Origin: Oscheius onirici
Lineage: Eukaryota > Nematoda > Chromadorea > Rhabditida > Rhabditidae
DNA: 64,000 nt
Direction of reading: 5' to 3'
Assembly (NCBI GenBank): GCA_932521025.1
Contig: OW051471.1
Coordinates: 1,178,001 to 1,242,000 of the forward strand
Below, piece by piece: positions 34,601-45,551 of the stretch. Under the pieces are notes generated by a model. The model ran no database searches, had not been told where the DNA came from, and saw only the letters and a list, made by a program, of their open reading frames with translations. Positions within the stretch are counted from its first letter, which is position 1. Every line of letters starts with the position of its first letter. The translations under genes and the position numbers were made by a program.

Positions 34601-37600
34601 ATACTCAATGTGTTGAACCGGCTCTTCTCTACGCTGGAGAAACGTGGAAAAAAGGAGTTGAACAAGCTTGTAACTGCACAACGGAAGGTGATAAGACGAA
34701 CCAACGCCTAAGAGCCAAAGACGAACCTACGAGTGGCTACATGACGCTGTCAACTTGCAAGATGTCAGAGTCAGCTGGATCACAAAGAAATGGAATTGGG
34801 CCCGGAAGATTGCTAGTATGGAGGATGGTCGTTGGACAAAAATTGTAAGTGAATGGACGCCGTGGAACAGGTACAGAACAGCTGGGAGACCAAGAGCCAG
34901 ATGGAAAGACGATATTACGACAAGATGTGGCGAAAACTGGATGGGCGTTGCGGTCAGGTCTCCCGAACTCTTTAGAAGAAGTATGATGCGACATATCGGA
35001 ACCATATCCTTCTTGTAAAAGAACGGGACGGATCCCAAGAGGAAGGTGTTCTGGATTTTCAAAGATTTTCTGAGTCTGGGAAAGATCATTTCAGCTTTCT
35101 TCGTCGGAACAATATTGAATGATCTGTACAGACAGTCGTTATTTCCCTGACTCGTCCCCCTGACCGATATTGGAAGCAGTCGTCCGGAAGGTATCAGGCA
35201 CAGTTCAAGTCTATGAACTTGTCATGTCTAGACAGTAGTCAGGATTGTATGTACACTACTGAACAAGTTTTTTGATTGGTTCAGACCAAGGAATATATGG
35301 GGGTATAGAAGGTAACTTTAGCCCTGGAAGAACGTTGCAAACCTTGTAAACATAATAGACTCTTTCTTTGTGACAGTCGAAGAGAGATATGTGGGACGAG
35401 ACACGAGAATCGAAGACAGATTGAGAGGGCGCGAGACATTCGCGGGGAGAGCTACTCTCTCATTGTGAACTCATGCCACATTTGTTCGGGTCATTCCCAG
35501 AGTCAGAAACGCTAAAAACAATACATCTAGAAAAAAAATGAAAATTTTAGAATCCCCTATTTTTTTTAGAATCCCCTATTTATTCAAAAATCTCCTATTT
35601 TTTTTAGAATCGCCTATATTTTTTAGAATCCCCTCTGCCAGGCCAGAGCCACCGTTTTACCAACTTTGTAGTAGACTTGTTCGTGTTGGTATATTTTGTT
35701 TTTACAATTAGAGCTTTTTAATCACAAAAACGAGCTGGTTTTTGCCCGATACCTTTGAGAGAAGGCCATTTGTATTTTTTTTTGAGAGAAGGCCTTTTGT
35801 TTGAGAGAATTTTTGGATACGGAGTTCGAACTTTTTTTTTTGTTTCATCATTCTTTATAACACCGCTTCAAAAGTTTCGGCAATGATAACAACACGTTCC
35901 TTTTCACTCAAAAACGAACCTTGATATGAAAAATCTTTGGAGCAGCAATTTTCGGAAAGTGCTGAGTCCATTCGTAGACGTTGCACTCTCTTTTGAAGAG
36001 CAAATAGTGGTATTTTCCTTCCTCGTCATCACGGTTTTCTCTCGGAATCGGTAATTTTAGGATCGCCGATTTTGGTAGATCTTCATTTTCCCAGCCAAAT
36101 GTGACACGGATAACCAAGGACGTTGCGTAATCTGAAAGTTTCTTCATTTTGACCATTATCTGAATAAGTTGTACAAAATATTTTCGCCTCAAAAAACATA
36201 GAAGTATTCCAGAAACTATCAAACTCAATGGCATCTTTATACTGGCCGTTCAACCTACAAACTTTTCCACAAAGCTTCACAATGGTTCAACTGTAAAACC
36301 TTTCTTTCCTTTCCCAATACCTGTACACCAAAATGTGAATAGTGCTGCTTTTTGTAAATCACACTCAGAGAACCTGTGCCTACCTAAAGTTGGCCAGTAC
36401 AGTAAGAAAGATAAGCTTTTGTGTTTCAAAAGCTACCTAAAGTGACTATTTTTCTCATCAACTTGTTCGGTGACACGCCTCTAATGTAAACGCCAGAATG
36501 GTGTTTGATGAACGATTGACGTTTGATTGGGGATTTTTGATTCACAAAAAAGGATCTGGTCTAAAAAGTGGTCATAGTGAACAAATACTTTTGCCTATTT
36601 TTCTTGCAGTTCAAGCCAAAAATCAGCAGTTTGGGGCTTCAGAGCAAGCTTTCACTACGATCAAAGCATTTTCAAGCCTAGCAACGACTGTAACTTTGCT
36701 GAACATCACAAAGCTGTAAAATGTAGTAAAGTAAAGTATTCTCCCGTTATTCAAGCCTTTGGCGAGCGGGTGCATCTGAGGGGCCAGATAGCGAGGGGCT
36801 TTGAACGTTCCACAGTGCCCACCTGTTCCCAGGAACGCCTCTACTTCGTAGCAAGCTACTACCAATTTACCGACCTTCGGGAAGGGTAGAAGCCTTGGTT
36901 GGGCTGAGGCGGGGAGCGATCTTGTGACCCTTCGATTGAGGCGGATTGGCGCAGTGGCAGGAGGCGCCAGCGTCAATCGAAGGGTAAAATGTAGGCGTGA
37001 GCTAGAAAAGTGATATTTTTAGAGGGGCCCCTTTGTCTGACTGGAAAATGGTGAAAATCCCAAATTCACACCATTTTGGTGTTCGCGCCACAATGTTCTG
37101 AACGAACGTAGGCGCCAGTTAAGGTACTAGGTACCTATTTTGTGCTTCAAAAATTACCTAAAGTGACTATTTTTCTTCATCAACTTGTTTGGTGACTCCA
37201 GCAGAGTGTACAAAATTCTATTTTTGTGTTACCTCTAATATAAGTGCCAGAATGGAGTTTGGTGAACAATTGATGATGCTTTACTCCAAAAAAAGGACGT
37301 ACCATTGAAATTAGGCCTGTTCAGTCTCTCCGTTATCCATTGTGGATCATCTTCGACGCTTTTCCCAAACTTGTCTGACATTCGTTGTAACAACCATTGT
37401 AGAGTCACGTCCGTATGACACAAGTAGTCCATATTTTCTTCCGTATCGTTTTCTCCTGAGCGCTCACTAAAAAAAGGATACTTTGCAACTGTTCTGCTTT
37501 TTCTCTCGGACCATCCAGGAGAAAATGTCCAAGATTTATTTTTGTTTCAAGATTACGGTATACTATGGAGGAACTTCTTAGCTTTAGTAAACCCTTACTA

Positions 37601-39280
37601 CGGTATACTATGGAGGAACTTCTTTGGTTTAGTAAACCAGTTTTTTTAGAATGATGTTCCGATTTTTCAGGCTTAACCTAAAAGTATTTTTATTGGATAT
37701 CAATTACTGATTGTGAGTGTTTTTTCTTATTACAAAATGCTTTGGTGGATAGACGTTCAAAAGGCCAGTTCAAGGAAAAAAGTTTGAGAAAAAAGATCTT
37801 TTTGTGGCGCAGTTCCCAACATTTGGATGCTATAACATTGTTCCCAGAGGAATTTCAGTCCGTTTTGCTTCAAAAAAGTGTTTCTTAGACAAGAAAGCCA
37901 ACGGTGATTCAACAGAGCTCTCTACTTTTTGGATAGACTAATTTGTATGTGCTCTTTTTCTTGGTCAGAAAATACAATGTGAAAATACAATGCTTAGGCA
38001 ACGGACTCCGCCTAGCTTTTTTCAAAAAACGTATCGGCCAGGATCCGCAGAAGGACTGAATTTTTTGTAGAACTACGCCTAACAAGATCCTAAGACTGTT
38101 CCTACGAACACATGAATGAAAAGAATGAATTTTGCATCAATTTTCAAGGTTCCTTTTAGTTTCATGTATGGGACATAAATGCAAAGGACCCATTGTAGTT
38201 GCTAACCATTCTAACGCTTTTCCTCTCCATAGTTTCCAATGTTTCTGACAATGATCTTATCCAAATATTTCAATTTTTGAACATCCCAAAGTCAGAGTTT
38301 CGTTTCACAATCAAGTGAAACTGATTCACTTTGCATGTTTTTACTGCATTCTTCACACCTTCTTGAGCTATGTGTGTTTACTCTACTCCCTAAAATGTCT
38401 CTCCCCCTTCGCGCCTCACCATATCCGTGGCGGAAGTTCCCCCCGGAAGAGGCTCGTTTTCAATAGAGAGCGACACTGGTTGGCGTCATTGAAAATTGGC
38501 TATTATTTTCGGGTTCTTTGCTCCGGAAAGAACGAGAGAAACAGACTACAACATTAGCGTTTTTTCACCGATTGGCCCGCGATAAATCGATTACCAGGAA
38601 CAACAAGAACTGATGTAGAAGAAGTGAAGCAAAAAAAAAACTTAAATTTTTAGCGGCTCCACTAATTGTAAGATCTTTTTAGGCGGTAAGGTGTGTCGAA
38701 ATTTGGTACCGCGACGTTCAAAAACTCACCTACTAGGAATATAAATTAAATAAAATGTCACCAAAAGTTTGGAAATCGCGTATTTTTCGGAGCCGAGAAA
38801 TACGTTTTTTTTTCGTGTTTTCGTTCACTACTTTTCATATCAATAATGCCCGTCAGCGAAGAAGAAATATGTGTGAACGCAATGAAGCAAAAAGAAAACA
38901 TTTTCACTCCCTTTTCTCACTTTTTTTTCGCTTTAAAGTCACTTCATGGTCGATCAAAAAGTCTGACTGTGCTTTGCAGATGTTTCGCACAATTTTCCCC
39001 TGCTATCACTGTTGTTTTCTCCCTACCTCTCAAATTTTTCCAAAACCCCAGGTCTCCCGCTGCTTTCCACAATAGAAACTCCCTAGTTTGCTCTCCAAAA
39101 CACTCACCTCATTCCATCGGAACTAATGTCGTCGAGTTCTTTCGGGATTTGCAGACTGGCTATACTGGGACGAAAGGTTCTTTGTTTTACGGTAGCCGGC
39201 TCATTTGAGGGATCACTGGGAGTATTTCGATCAGATTCCGTATCAGGATGCGGTTCTGGTGAGGAGGGACGACAGCCCAT
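28649..39280 (-). CDS. CHK/DUF1679 kinase-like protein (ecdysteroid-kinase-like family)
   Basis: Nine exons: 39280-39108, 37466-37303, 36131-35920, 33593-33420, 32831-32730, 31580-31415, 31374-31310, 30606-30457 and 28753-28649, 436 aa, all phases consistent. The first exon encodes a Ser/Pro-rich, unconserved N-terminus (MGCRPSSPEP). The rest follows the nematode-expanded DUF1679/CHK kinase-like family: TDVTLQWLLQ, SLVIRVTFGW, PKSAILKLP with the predicted ATP lysine at 138, FPKIAAPKIFHIK, GVVVMEDVGE, GLSVEVVSDLLKHLALIH, VLVQGEPYAPN (304-312), ALIDW (Asp328) and FAEDLAKAI. The canonical catalytic HGD is QGE here, while the downstream Asn and the IDW aspartate are kept, so catalysis is doubtful. 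Family members are thought to phosphorylate small hydroxyl substrates, but the substrate here is unknown. The intron between exons 6 and 7 is only 40 nt; others carry MITEs. Function beyond the fold is not inferable. Confidence 0.88.
30057..30322. mobile_element. hAT-like foldback MITE with GAGTC core
   Basis: Ends TATACTTGGGC and GCCCAAGTATA, flanked by 8-bp repeats GTTTGCAC (30049-30056) and GTATGCAC (30323-30330), 7 of 8 matching. Both arms consist of strings of GAGTC/GACTC (GAGTCGAGTCG, CGACTCGAGCC), forming a very strong inverted repeat. It lies in the last intron of the CHK gene. Confidence 0.82.
32173..32572. mobile_element. 400-bp palindromic MITE flanked by TTAA
   Basis: Ends AGGGACAGTCTCATTA and TAATGAGACTGTCCCT, with TTAA immediately outside on both sides (32169-32172 and 32573-32576). 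The arms are complementary almost to the centre (AAACCAAAAAGCCCTTTTTG). The TTAA duplication suggests piggyBac-type mobilisation; a TA target inside a longer repeat is the alternative. It lies in intron 5 of the CHK gene. Confidence 0.8.
34078..35650. mobile_element. 1.57-kb TIR element carrying a retrotransposon fragment
   Basis: Ends GGCTCTGGCCTGGCAGAGGG and its exact complement CCCTCTGCCAGGCCAGAGCC. The flanks ACCCTTTT (34070-34077) and ACCGTTTT (35651-35658) match at 7 of 8. Subterminal zones are runs of AGAATCCCCTATTTTTT-like words, four on the right and two on the left in inverse orientation. The interior contains an RTE-like C-terminal fragment. No transposase is visible. It lies in intron 3 of the CHK gene. 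Confidence 0.8.
34264..35018 (+). pseudogene. RTE-like reverse transcriptase C-terminal fragment
   Basis: The frame from about 34333 reads AKVGLQINVEKSNVM, then VFLGSRLSFDGN, NRKVRAAWASFNRF, YKRKLYTQCVEPALLYAGETW, the post-palm and thumb region of RTE-like retrotransposons. A frameshift near 34740 moves the reading to WARKIASMEDGRWTKIV and AGRPRARWKDDI, ending at 35018. It lacks the endonuclease and catalytic palm, so it is inert cargo of the surrounding TIR element. Confidence 0.85.
36762..36985 (+). repeat. Dispersed repeat D with tRNA-like A box
   Basis: Contains GAGGGGCCAGATAGCGAGGG, GCAAGCTACTACCAATTTAC (also at 14229-14248 with one change) and a hairpin CCCTTCGATTGA with TCAATCGAAGGG enclosing TTGGCGCAGTGGCAG, which resembles a Pol III A box. 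No B box is found, so it is not called a tRNA. Confidence 0.5.
37555..37638 (+). repeat. Tandem duplication, 45-bp unit, two copies
   Basis: ACGGTATACTATGGAGGAAC followed by TTCTT and TTAGTAAACC occurs at 37555 and again at 37600. It lies in the first intron of the CHK gene. Confidence 0.7.
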
Positions 39281-42200
39281 TCTATAAAAGGGGATGTTTT
39301 GTAAGGAAACTTGTGGAAACGCGAAGAAGCTGGTATGAATACTCCCTAATCAATGGAAAACTTATAAGGTTTGGAAGAAGCAAAAACACTTATATTTATG
39401 TCAATGTTTTTTCTATAGAAAAAGGCAAAGAGTACAAAGAAGAGTAATATGAGACAGTTTTAGGCTCAGGAACCAACTATATCAAGCAAAAAATGTTAGG
39501 CAGAGGCGGTTGCGGCACCACAACAGCCACAAATGTTAGATGGCTTCAGTTGTGACTAACAAGGTAGGCAGAGTAAGTTGTTGCTCGCTAAAACAGAAAC
39601 AGTTAGACAGAATAGACAAAGATAAGTTTGTTTCAAAAGAATGATGTCAATCTTCTTGCACCTTGATCCATCAGTGGAAACCATGGGTTTATTGGGACAG
39701 CGGTGGATTGGCCGGAACAGTCGCTATTCAGAAAAACGTTTTTTTAACTGTAAAAAGTATCCGAAAAAGCGTATGTGAAGTTATTGTTGTTCCACACGAG
39801 GCTTATATGCACCCAAAAAAACTTGTGTCTAATTCATTCAGGTGATTCGGGGAAAAACACTACTACAGACAGATAAAACTAACAGGAATGGACAAGAAAA
39901 CTAGCATGTATTGGCTCATTTTTCGGCTCAGAGTTGAGACAGGGAAACTCTCAAAAAATGAGAGCAAAGATGTGAATATGTCTCTCCCGGTGACAGCATT
40001 CAGCGATGTGGAAAACTCCCAAAAAGGGGAGGGCTGGGAATGTCGTAGATTGCTCCAAATCCACTCCAGCTTCCAAAAATAAGGCTCCCTGGGAGGCACT
40101 CTGCCGTGAACATACGTGTCTTTACGCCAAGTCTCTCATCAAAAGGCAACTAGGCGAATAAGAGAGAGAGAGAGGAGGTCAGGTGGAAAGAGATCACAAC
40201 TTTGCTGGTTATTTTGGAGGCTTTTCGAAGCTACACGATCAATTGATTTCATCGAAAACTACATATTATAGTTTTGTGATACACAAAAATAATTCTATTT
40301 ACTGCGGAAAAAAATAAAAAAATCTTGAATGAGAACATTTGTCAGTTTACGATGCCGATTGAAGATTGGCTACTTGTCGCTCTATTTTTTAGCTGAAAAC
40401 CCACGTCGAAACACAAACTATTTCGAGAACTTTTCAAAAGTTTTGTTTCTTATTTCTGTTCCCATTACTTAGTGGCCAACAAACTGTAAGAAACACTATC
40501 GAAATACATGTGGTTTTTCAGGTGCGTTTGCAATTAGCCCAAAAACATAGCAATAATAATCAGAAAAAAGGATATCGACCATGAGTTGGTTGAAAATATG
40601 CGTTTAGCAACGCAAGACGATGTTTCACCGAAAAGATTTTTCCCCATTTATACGAATTCATTAAACAATCGGCGAGACATGGTCAGAAGCAAGACAAGCT
40701 ACAAAGAATCAGTTAGTTTCAGAAAAGGAAATTCCGTCGACAAATCTCAAGGACAGCTTTTCGCGAACTATAAACGATTTCTGAAACAAGCACAAATTTT
40801 CAGCTTTTTCGTCTTCAAAAAAGTTGCAAAACGTATAGAAGAATAGAATTTGAGCAAGGCTAATAATTGGAGGTTGCCTTGTTTCAGAAAAAAAGAGCAC
40901 AATATTGAAAACTGAGCTGCCAATGGCTAAAAAAAGTCGTTAGAACGAAGAAAAAAATATCCCACTTCTTACAACTTTCCCGAAAATCTGTTAGTTTGTA
41001 AAACAACAGGTGGACAAGAATTGAAATATCAGCTTTTCACCAGCTGTATGCAAGTTGTGAAATAATCAAAAACAGTGGTTCAAAAACTTCGACTTCAATT
41101 GTTTCAATACGTCTAGAAGAGTAGCAGATGGGAGAGAGCAGCAATATACCATCGTCTTCGCAATATACCATCTTCAAATAGCATTTTTTTTTAAAGTCAA
41201 GTTTGTCAAGTTTTTGACAGGAAAAAAAGATCATTTTCAGGCCAAAAATTTGTCAAGGAAAAGTTTAGAAATAACTCCTGGAGCCAAAACTCTGAATGCA
41301 CGTCACCTCCCATTCTGTGACTCACTAATAGCTCCAAAACCAAACTCTCTATTGTGCTCGAAAAGATGGCTATTGTCCAAAGTCAGAACGTATGACTCTG
41401 TCCTTGAACCAATAACAAAATGACTGAGGCCAATTTTCGATATTCAAAGAACACCAAAATTTCCGGAAGCGGCTCACGAGGGAAGTCAGCGGGATTTTTG
41501 CATGGTTGACGTCTCCGAGCAAACCGATTCGGAAACATGGAGTGAGACGAGAATAGACAAGAAATATGGGGTTGTGCGCGGCTGAGCAGAGTGGTCTTTG
41601 ACGGGTGGAGATTCTGAAAAAGGTAGTCACTAAAAAGTGCAGTCTTCCCATACAACCCGCTCACGGGCGCCTAAAGTTAGTCTTTTTCTTCGAACTATGC
41701 TCAGAAAATTTGTAGTTTTTGACGTTCCCTACAGCTTGGCCGAACATATCCGAAAAATCACATTTTCCCCGTCAAAACAAGGCTGAGAAGTCGTCGGGTT
41801 TATAAGAGACGGCAATAATAGATACACCAAAAAAAACATAGAACAGGCTTCACTGCAAACGCGACCAAATCCAGTAGTTCAGCTACAGTATCCCAACTTT
41901 ATACGCCCAGTGAAACAAGAAGACATAAAATTTGTTATTGAGAACAATACCAAATCGTACTGAAGACGAAATTCCTGTCAACACACAAAACTTTGGAATC
42001 ACTAGTTTTGCCGTTGTCAGCAGCTCTGCACTGAAATGCCATTCTCAGACTTGTTACTTGTACAAACTTTGAAACAAAGAAAGTCGAAAAAGAATAGAAT
42101 TTCACGATTTTAAGACTTGAAAACGCGGCATGAGACGACAATAGACGAGAAATATGGTTTTGTGGCTGGGTGTGAGTGTAAGCAAAGTGGTCTTTAATAA

Positions 42201-42738
42201 TAACCAGACGACTTCGTCGCCTGGCGGCGTCGTAGCGTCAAACTTTTCATCCTGATCCATACGGTTTTCTAAAACTTTCTACTTGCCTGTGACACAGTAG
42301 AAACTAAAACCTGTAAAAACTCCAAATTCAAAAGTATTATAGCTTGTCAGCAAAGATCTACCCTGACAGCAAAGATGTTTGAACAAGATGCGACGTTTTT
42401 TCAGCTGTCTTTACTTTTTTTCGCACACCAAGGCACCTTTGTAGTGTATCTGACAAGGATACCATACTCATAGCAAGCTAACGAAATAAAAAAGCCTACT
42501 ACATGTATCCTTTTTATTGAATCTCACGTTTTTCCACTCATTCCACCAAAAAAAACGTATCCCGTCTCATGAACAGAAAAAAGTAACCTCTTCCCTTTTT
42601 TGCAGCTGTCGAAAACCAAAATACTAGCCTTATACTACTTTTCGCATGTCAAGTCATCAAGTAAGCGTTTCCCATTTTTTTACGCTAACCTTACCAGTTC
42701 CCCGAAACAAAAAAAAGAATTCTTTTACCAATACTTTC
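39281..42738. other. Intergenic DNA between CHK and pseudophosphatase genes
   Basis: No exon is supported. It holds two related 75-bp pieces (41532-41610 and 42125-42200: GAATAGACAAGAAATATGG versus CAATAGACGAGAAATATGG, each followed by AGTGGTCTTT) and a dispersed repeat at 42206. The start of the CHK gene is at its left edge. Confidence 0.4.
42206..42345 (+). repeat. Dispersed repeat E
   Basis: Begins ACCAGACGACTTCGTCGCCT, then GGCGTCGTAGC, GTTTTCTAAAACTTT and TCCAAATTCAAAAG. Similar copies are at 61793-61935 (same strand) and 51680-51795 (inverted); end fragments are at 19565 and 55110. Confidence 0.65.
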
Positions 42739-42744
42739 TTTATT
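42739..42744 (-). terminator. AATAAA polyadenylation signal of the pseudophosphatase gene
   Basis: AATAAA on the minus strand 26 bp past the stop codon at 42770-42772. Confidence 0.7.
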
Positions 42745-42769
42745 GAGCCTCGAGATAACCAGAAGATTT

Positions 42770-45551
42770 CTATTCCTGCCAGTTGAAGCGACGCGAAATG
42801 GGATTGCGTCCGTTGCTGTAATTGCAGGCGAACAAGGACTCGAAGCTCATTTCGGCGTGGAACCAGCGATGGACGAACATCTTCCTGCCGTCAAGAGTCA
42901 GCCAGCTGCCCGAATTCGTCAGAAAGTCGCCGTAGTTGGTCACTCCGCTCAGCGTCAGCATACAGTGCGGGTAGCGTAGCAGACCGTCATCATCCTGAAA
43001 TTTTCGGATTTAGTTTCATTAGGTTCATTAGTTGAGGAAAGTGGAGGCTATAGCAATCAATTCAGGGATTTGAGGCAAAAATTTTTTTACTCATTTCACG
43101 AGGTTTTTGTAGACTGAACTATGGGGAAAGTGTTCGAGTTTCTAACATTTTTTGTTTCACGAAAATGACGTATTCAGAGGTCTGGGATCATACACTGATA
43201 AAATAAATTAAAAAAAATATTTTCTGTTTCGTTTGGTTTCATTGATGGAGTCAAGTGAGTTGAATTTCGGGGTACACCTGCATTTTACATAAAAAAAAGC
43301 TTTCTGAAACAGTATTGAACGACTTTGACTTCATTTTTCTTCCACAGTAAACGAGTGAAGGGACGTTAGCTACAACAGTTTGCGAACTAGCTTTCGTCTA
43401 AAAACAAACTTTGGAGCCGTTTCGACCAATTGCAAACGTTTTTTTTTGACAGCACTACAGGGCACCGGTTGACTGGGGAAGGGATCAGAAGTAAAGAACA
43501 AAACGAAAGGAAAAAAGCCGCCAACAGCTGGTTATTTGGAAAAGCACTAGACAGGGATTGAGGAAGATCAGAAAGCAGAGCTGTTTTTAGACAGTTTGAG
43601 TAACATAGAAGAGTTTTTTTTTTTGGTTTCCTAGATAGAAAAGGCTATCAGCCTAGCGGTTACGGCTCTAACAAAAAGGACTACCAAAAGACATAAAAAC
43701 TGTAAAAAAAACTATTGATAGAGTTGTATTGCTCGGCTCCTAAGATTCTTGTAAGGAAAACTGTTGTTTCAGCTATTCCTAATAAAAAAAATTGGTATGC
43801 CAACAATAGCGTTTCCATTTCCAACTGGTAATTTGTAGAAAACCAACCAAAAAAAATTAAAAATACACCAACCTGCTGGCGTCCCCTGATGAGCAGATCG
43901 ATGTCGTTGTCCTCACAGAACTGCTGGACCATCTCCTCCGTGAAGGTCGGAATTCCGTCATCGTCCTGTCCGGACACAGCTCCCTCCTTCGGCACCAGAA
44001 TGGACCAGCAGACCTCGAAGATGAGTCTAGCTTCGTCCTTCCCGAACTCGTCGGCCTTCTCCAGTTCCAGGAGACCCTTCATTCCGGCTTCGAGGAGACT
44101 CGGACCCGGTCCACCGGCCATGACGACGACTTTTTCGGGAAGAAGGGCAGCCACAGAGAGCTGGCCCAGACACTCTTTCAGCAGGTCCAAAACTTCGTCC
44201 AGACTGCCGTCCGTCTGACTGATTCCGCGTTCCATCAGCCAATAGGCAATATCGAGCTTGTGCAGCTGCTCCTCGTCGTCCAGATGACCGCGAAGAAGAT
44301 GGACTTGATTGGGGAAGAGCATCTTCAGACCGAGCGCGAACAGAAACTGCTCCACGTGAGCTGAAAATGACTTGATGTACTGAGGTTTTTTTTGGAAATT
44401 TAGGCAGTCAAGTAAATTTGTTTCAGTGATTCTATAGATCAAAAAGTTGTGAATGAGAGACAGTAGGAGAATCATATTGTCGCAGTAAACTAATATTTAG
44501 TCCTTTTGTCTCTCTATCCCTCGGTATCTGTATCTCTGTATCTGATGACTCTTTTCATCTGTCTCTTTGCCCTCCTATCTTGCAACCCTTCTGTTTCTTT
44601 CGGTTGTTATTTATTCAGGATTCTGTCTCTCAGGTCACTATCTGTCTGTCTCTGGAAAGAGTAGACGTATTAGACCCAACATCTTTTACTCCCTTAGTCC
44701 CTCTGTCTTTCACTCTATATCTCTCCTAGTAGACCCACCAGACCCTCCTACGAGACTCTGCCTCGCACCCTCAATACTTTGTAGAAAAGTAGACCCAGCA
44801 GTCACTGTCACTGGCCGACTCTCTAACTCTCTCACCTTTACTGTCTCTGACTATCACAGACTCAATAGAGCTACCAGTCTCTCAGTCGGTCTCTCTCACT
44901 CTTACTCTTTCTGTTTCTCTCTCTCAGTTCCGGTAAAACTAAAACTCTCTATCTCTCCAGTAACCAGTAGACCCACCAGACCGACTCTCTCCTACCAGCC
45001 TCTCACTCTCAATATTAAGAAAAAGTAGACCTACCAGAGCCGACTCCAAAGTAGCATCCCATGAAGAGGATGTTCTTATGCGGCGGCAGTCCAGCAGCAC
45101 TCATCTGATTGGTCAGACTGTCGACATGGGCATACATCGGTCCAGCAATAACCACGGGCTCCTTCATCTCCCTCAGATCGACGACATACGGCTCCTTCCT
45201 CAGCACTTCCAAGCCCTCTTCCAGCATCTCGATCATCCATTCGGCGTCCCATTCGGCCGTAAAGTTGTCCTTGTGATAGTAGATGTCGTAGTTGACCATG
45301 AAGCGCCAGATGTTCTTCATGAGAGCCCGAAGATCGAACTCTTCCGGCAGTCCATTCCAGATCTGGCACTCTAGTGGCGTGTCCTCGTCCCTTTCCTTAT
45401 CCAGAAGAACGAAAGTTTCCGGATGGTACTCGTAGTCCTCGTCTTCATCTGATGAAGGAGCATCGAGAAGTGGTCCAGTAGTTTCGTCCTGTCCGCCCGT
45501 CTCGTTCAGTCCCTCCGTTTGTTCCGACTCCTGTTGCATCTGCTCGGCCAT
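42770..45551 (-). CDS. PPP-family phosphatase-like protein without catalytic motifs (pseudophosphatase)
   Basis: Three exons with matching phases, 45551-45035, 44360-43873 and 42994-42770, 409 aa from the chosen start. The first 60 residues are acidic (SSDEDEDYEY). From about residue 104 the chain follows the PP1/PPP catalytic domain end to end, yet each signature is changed: GDxHG is GPMYA (137-141), GDYVDRG is GCYFGVG (165-171), GNHE is GHLDD (197-201), HGG is AGG (254-256), RAHQ is RGRQ, and SAPNY is SGVTNY. All metal-binding Asp/His and the phosphate-binding Arg are therefore missing while spacing and fold residues (LLRG, DIDLLI, LTLDGRKMFVHRWF) remain. Reading frame and splice sites are intact, which argues for a maintained scaffold or binding protein rather than a dead gene. 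The reading frame is open upstream of the ATG to a possible acceptor near 45582, so an extra 5' exon is likely. Confidence 0.85.
44505..45034 (+). repeat. Degenerate tandem repeat filling pseudophosphatase intron 1
   Basis: CT-rich sequence with recurring AGTAGACCCACCAGACC and GACTCTCTC words (44727, 44788, 44966), ending with a variant that includes the real exon 1 donor (45029-45034). On the coding strand this yields several TCTGGTGGGTCTACT copies of the true splice site TCTG/GTAGGTCTACT. Confidence 0.65.

Noticed and set aside
43889-44218. 109-codon plus-strand open frame
   Set aside because: Antisense shadow of pseudophosphatase exon 2.
44567-45028. 153-codon plus-strand open frame
   Set aside because: It consists of CT-rich tandem repeat in an intron of the pseudophosphatase gene; Ser/Leu-rich composition reflects the repeat.
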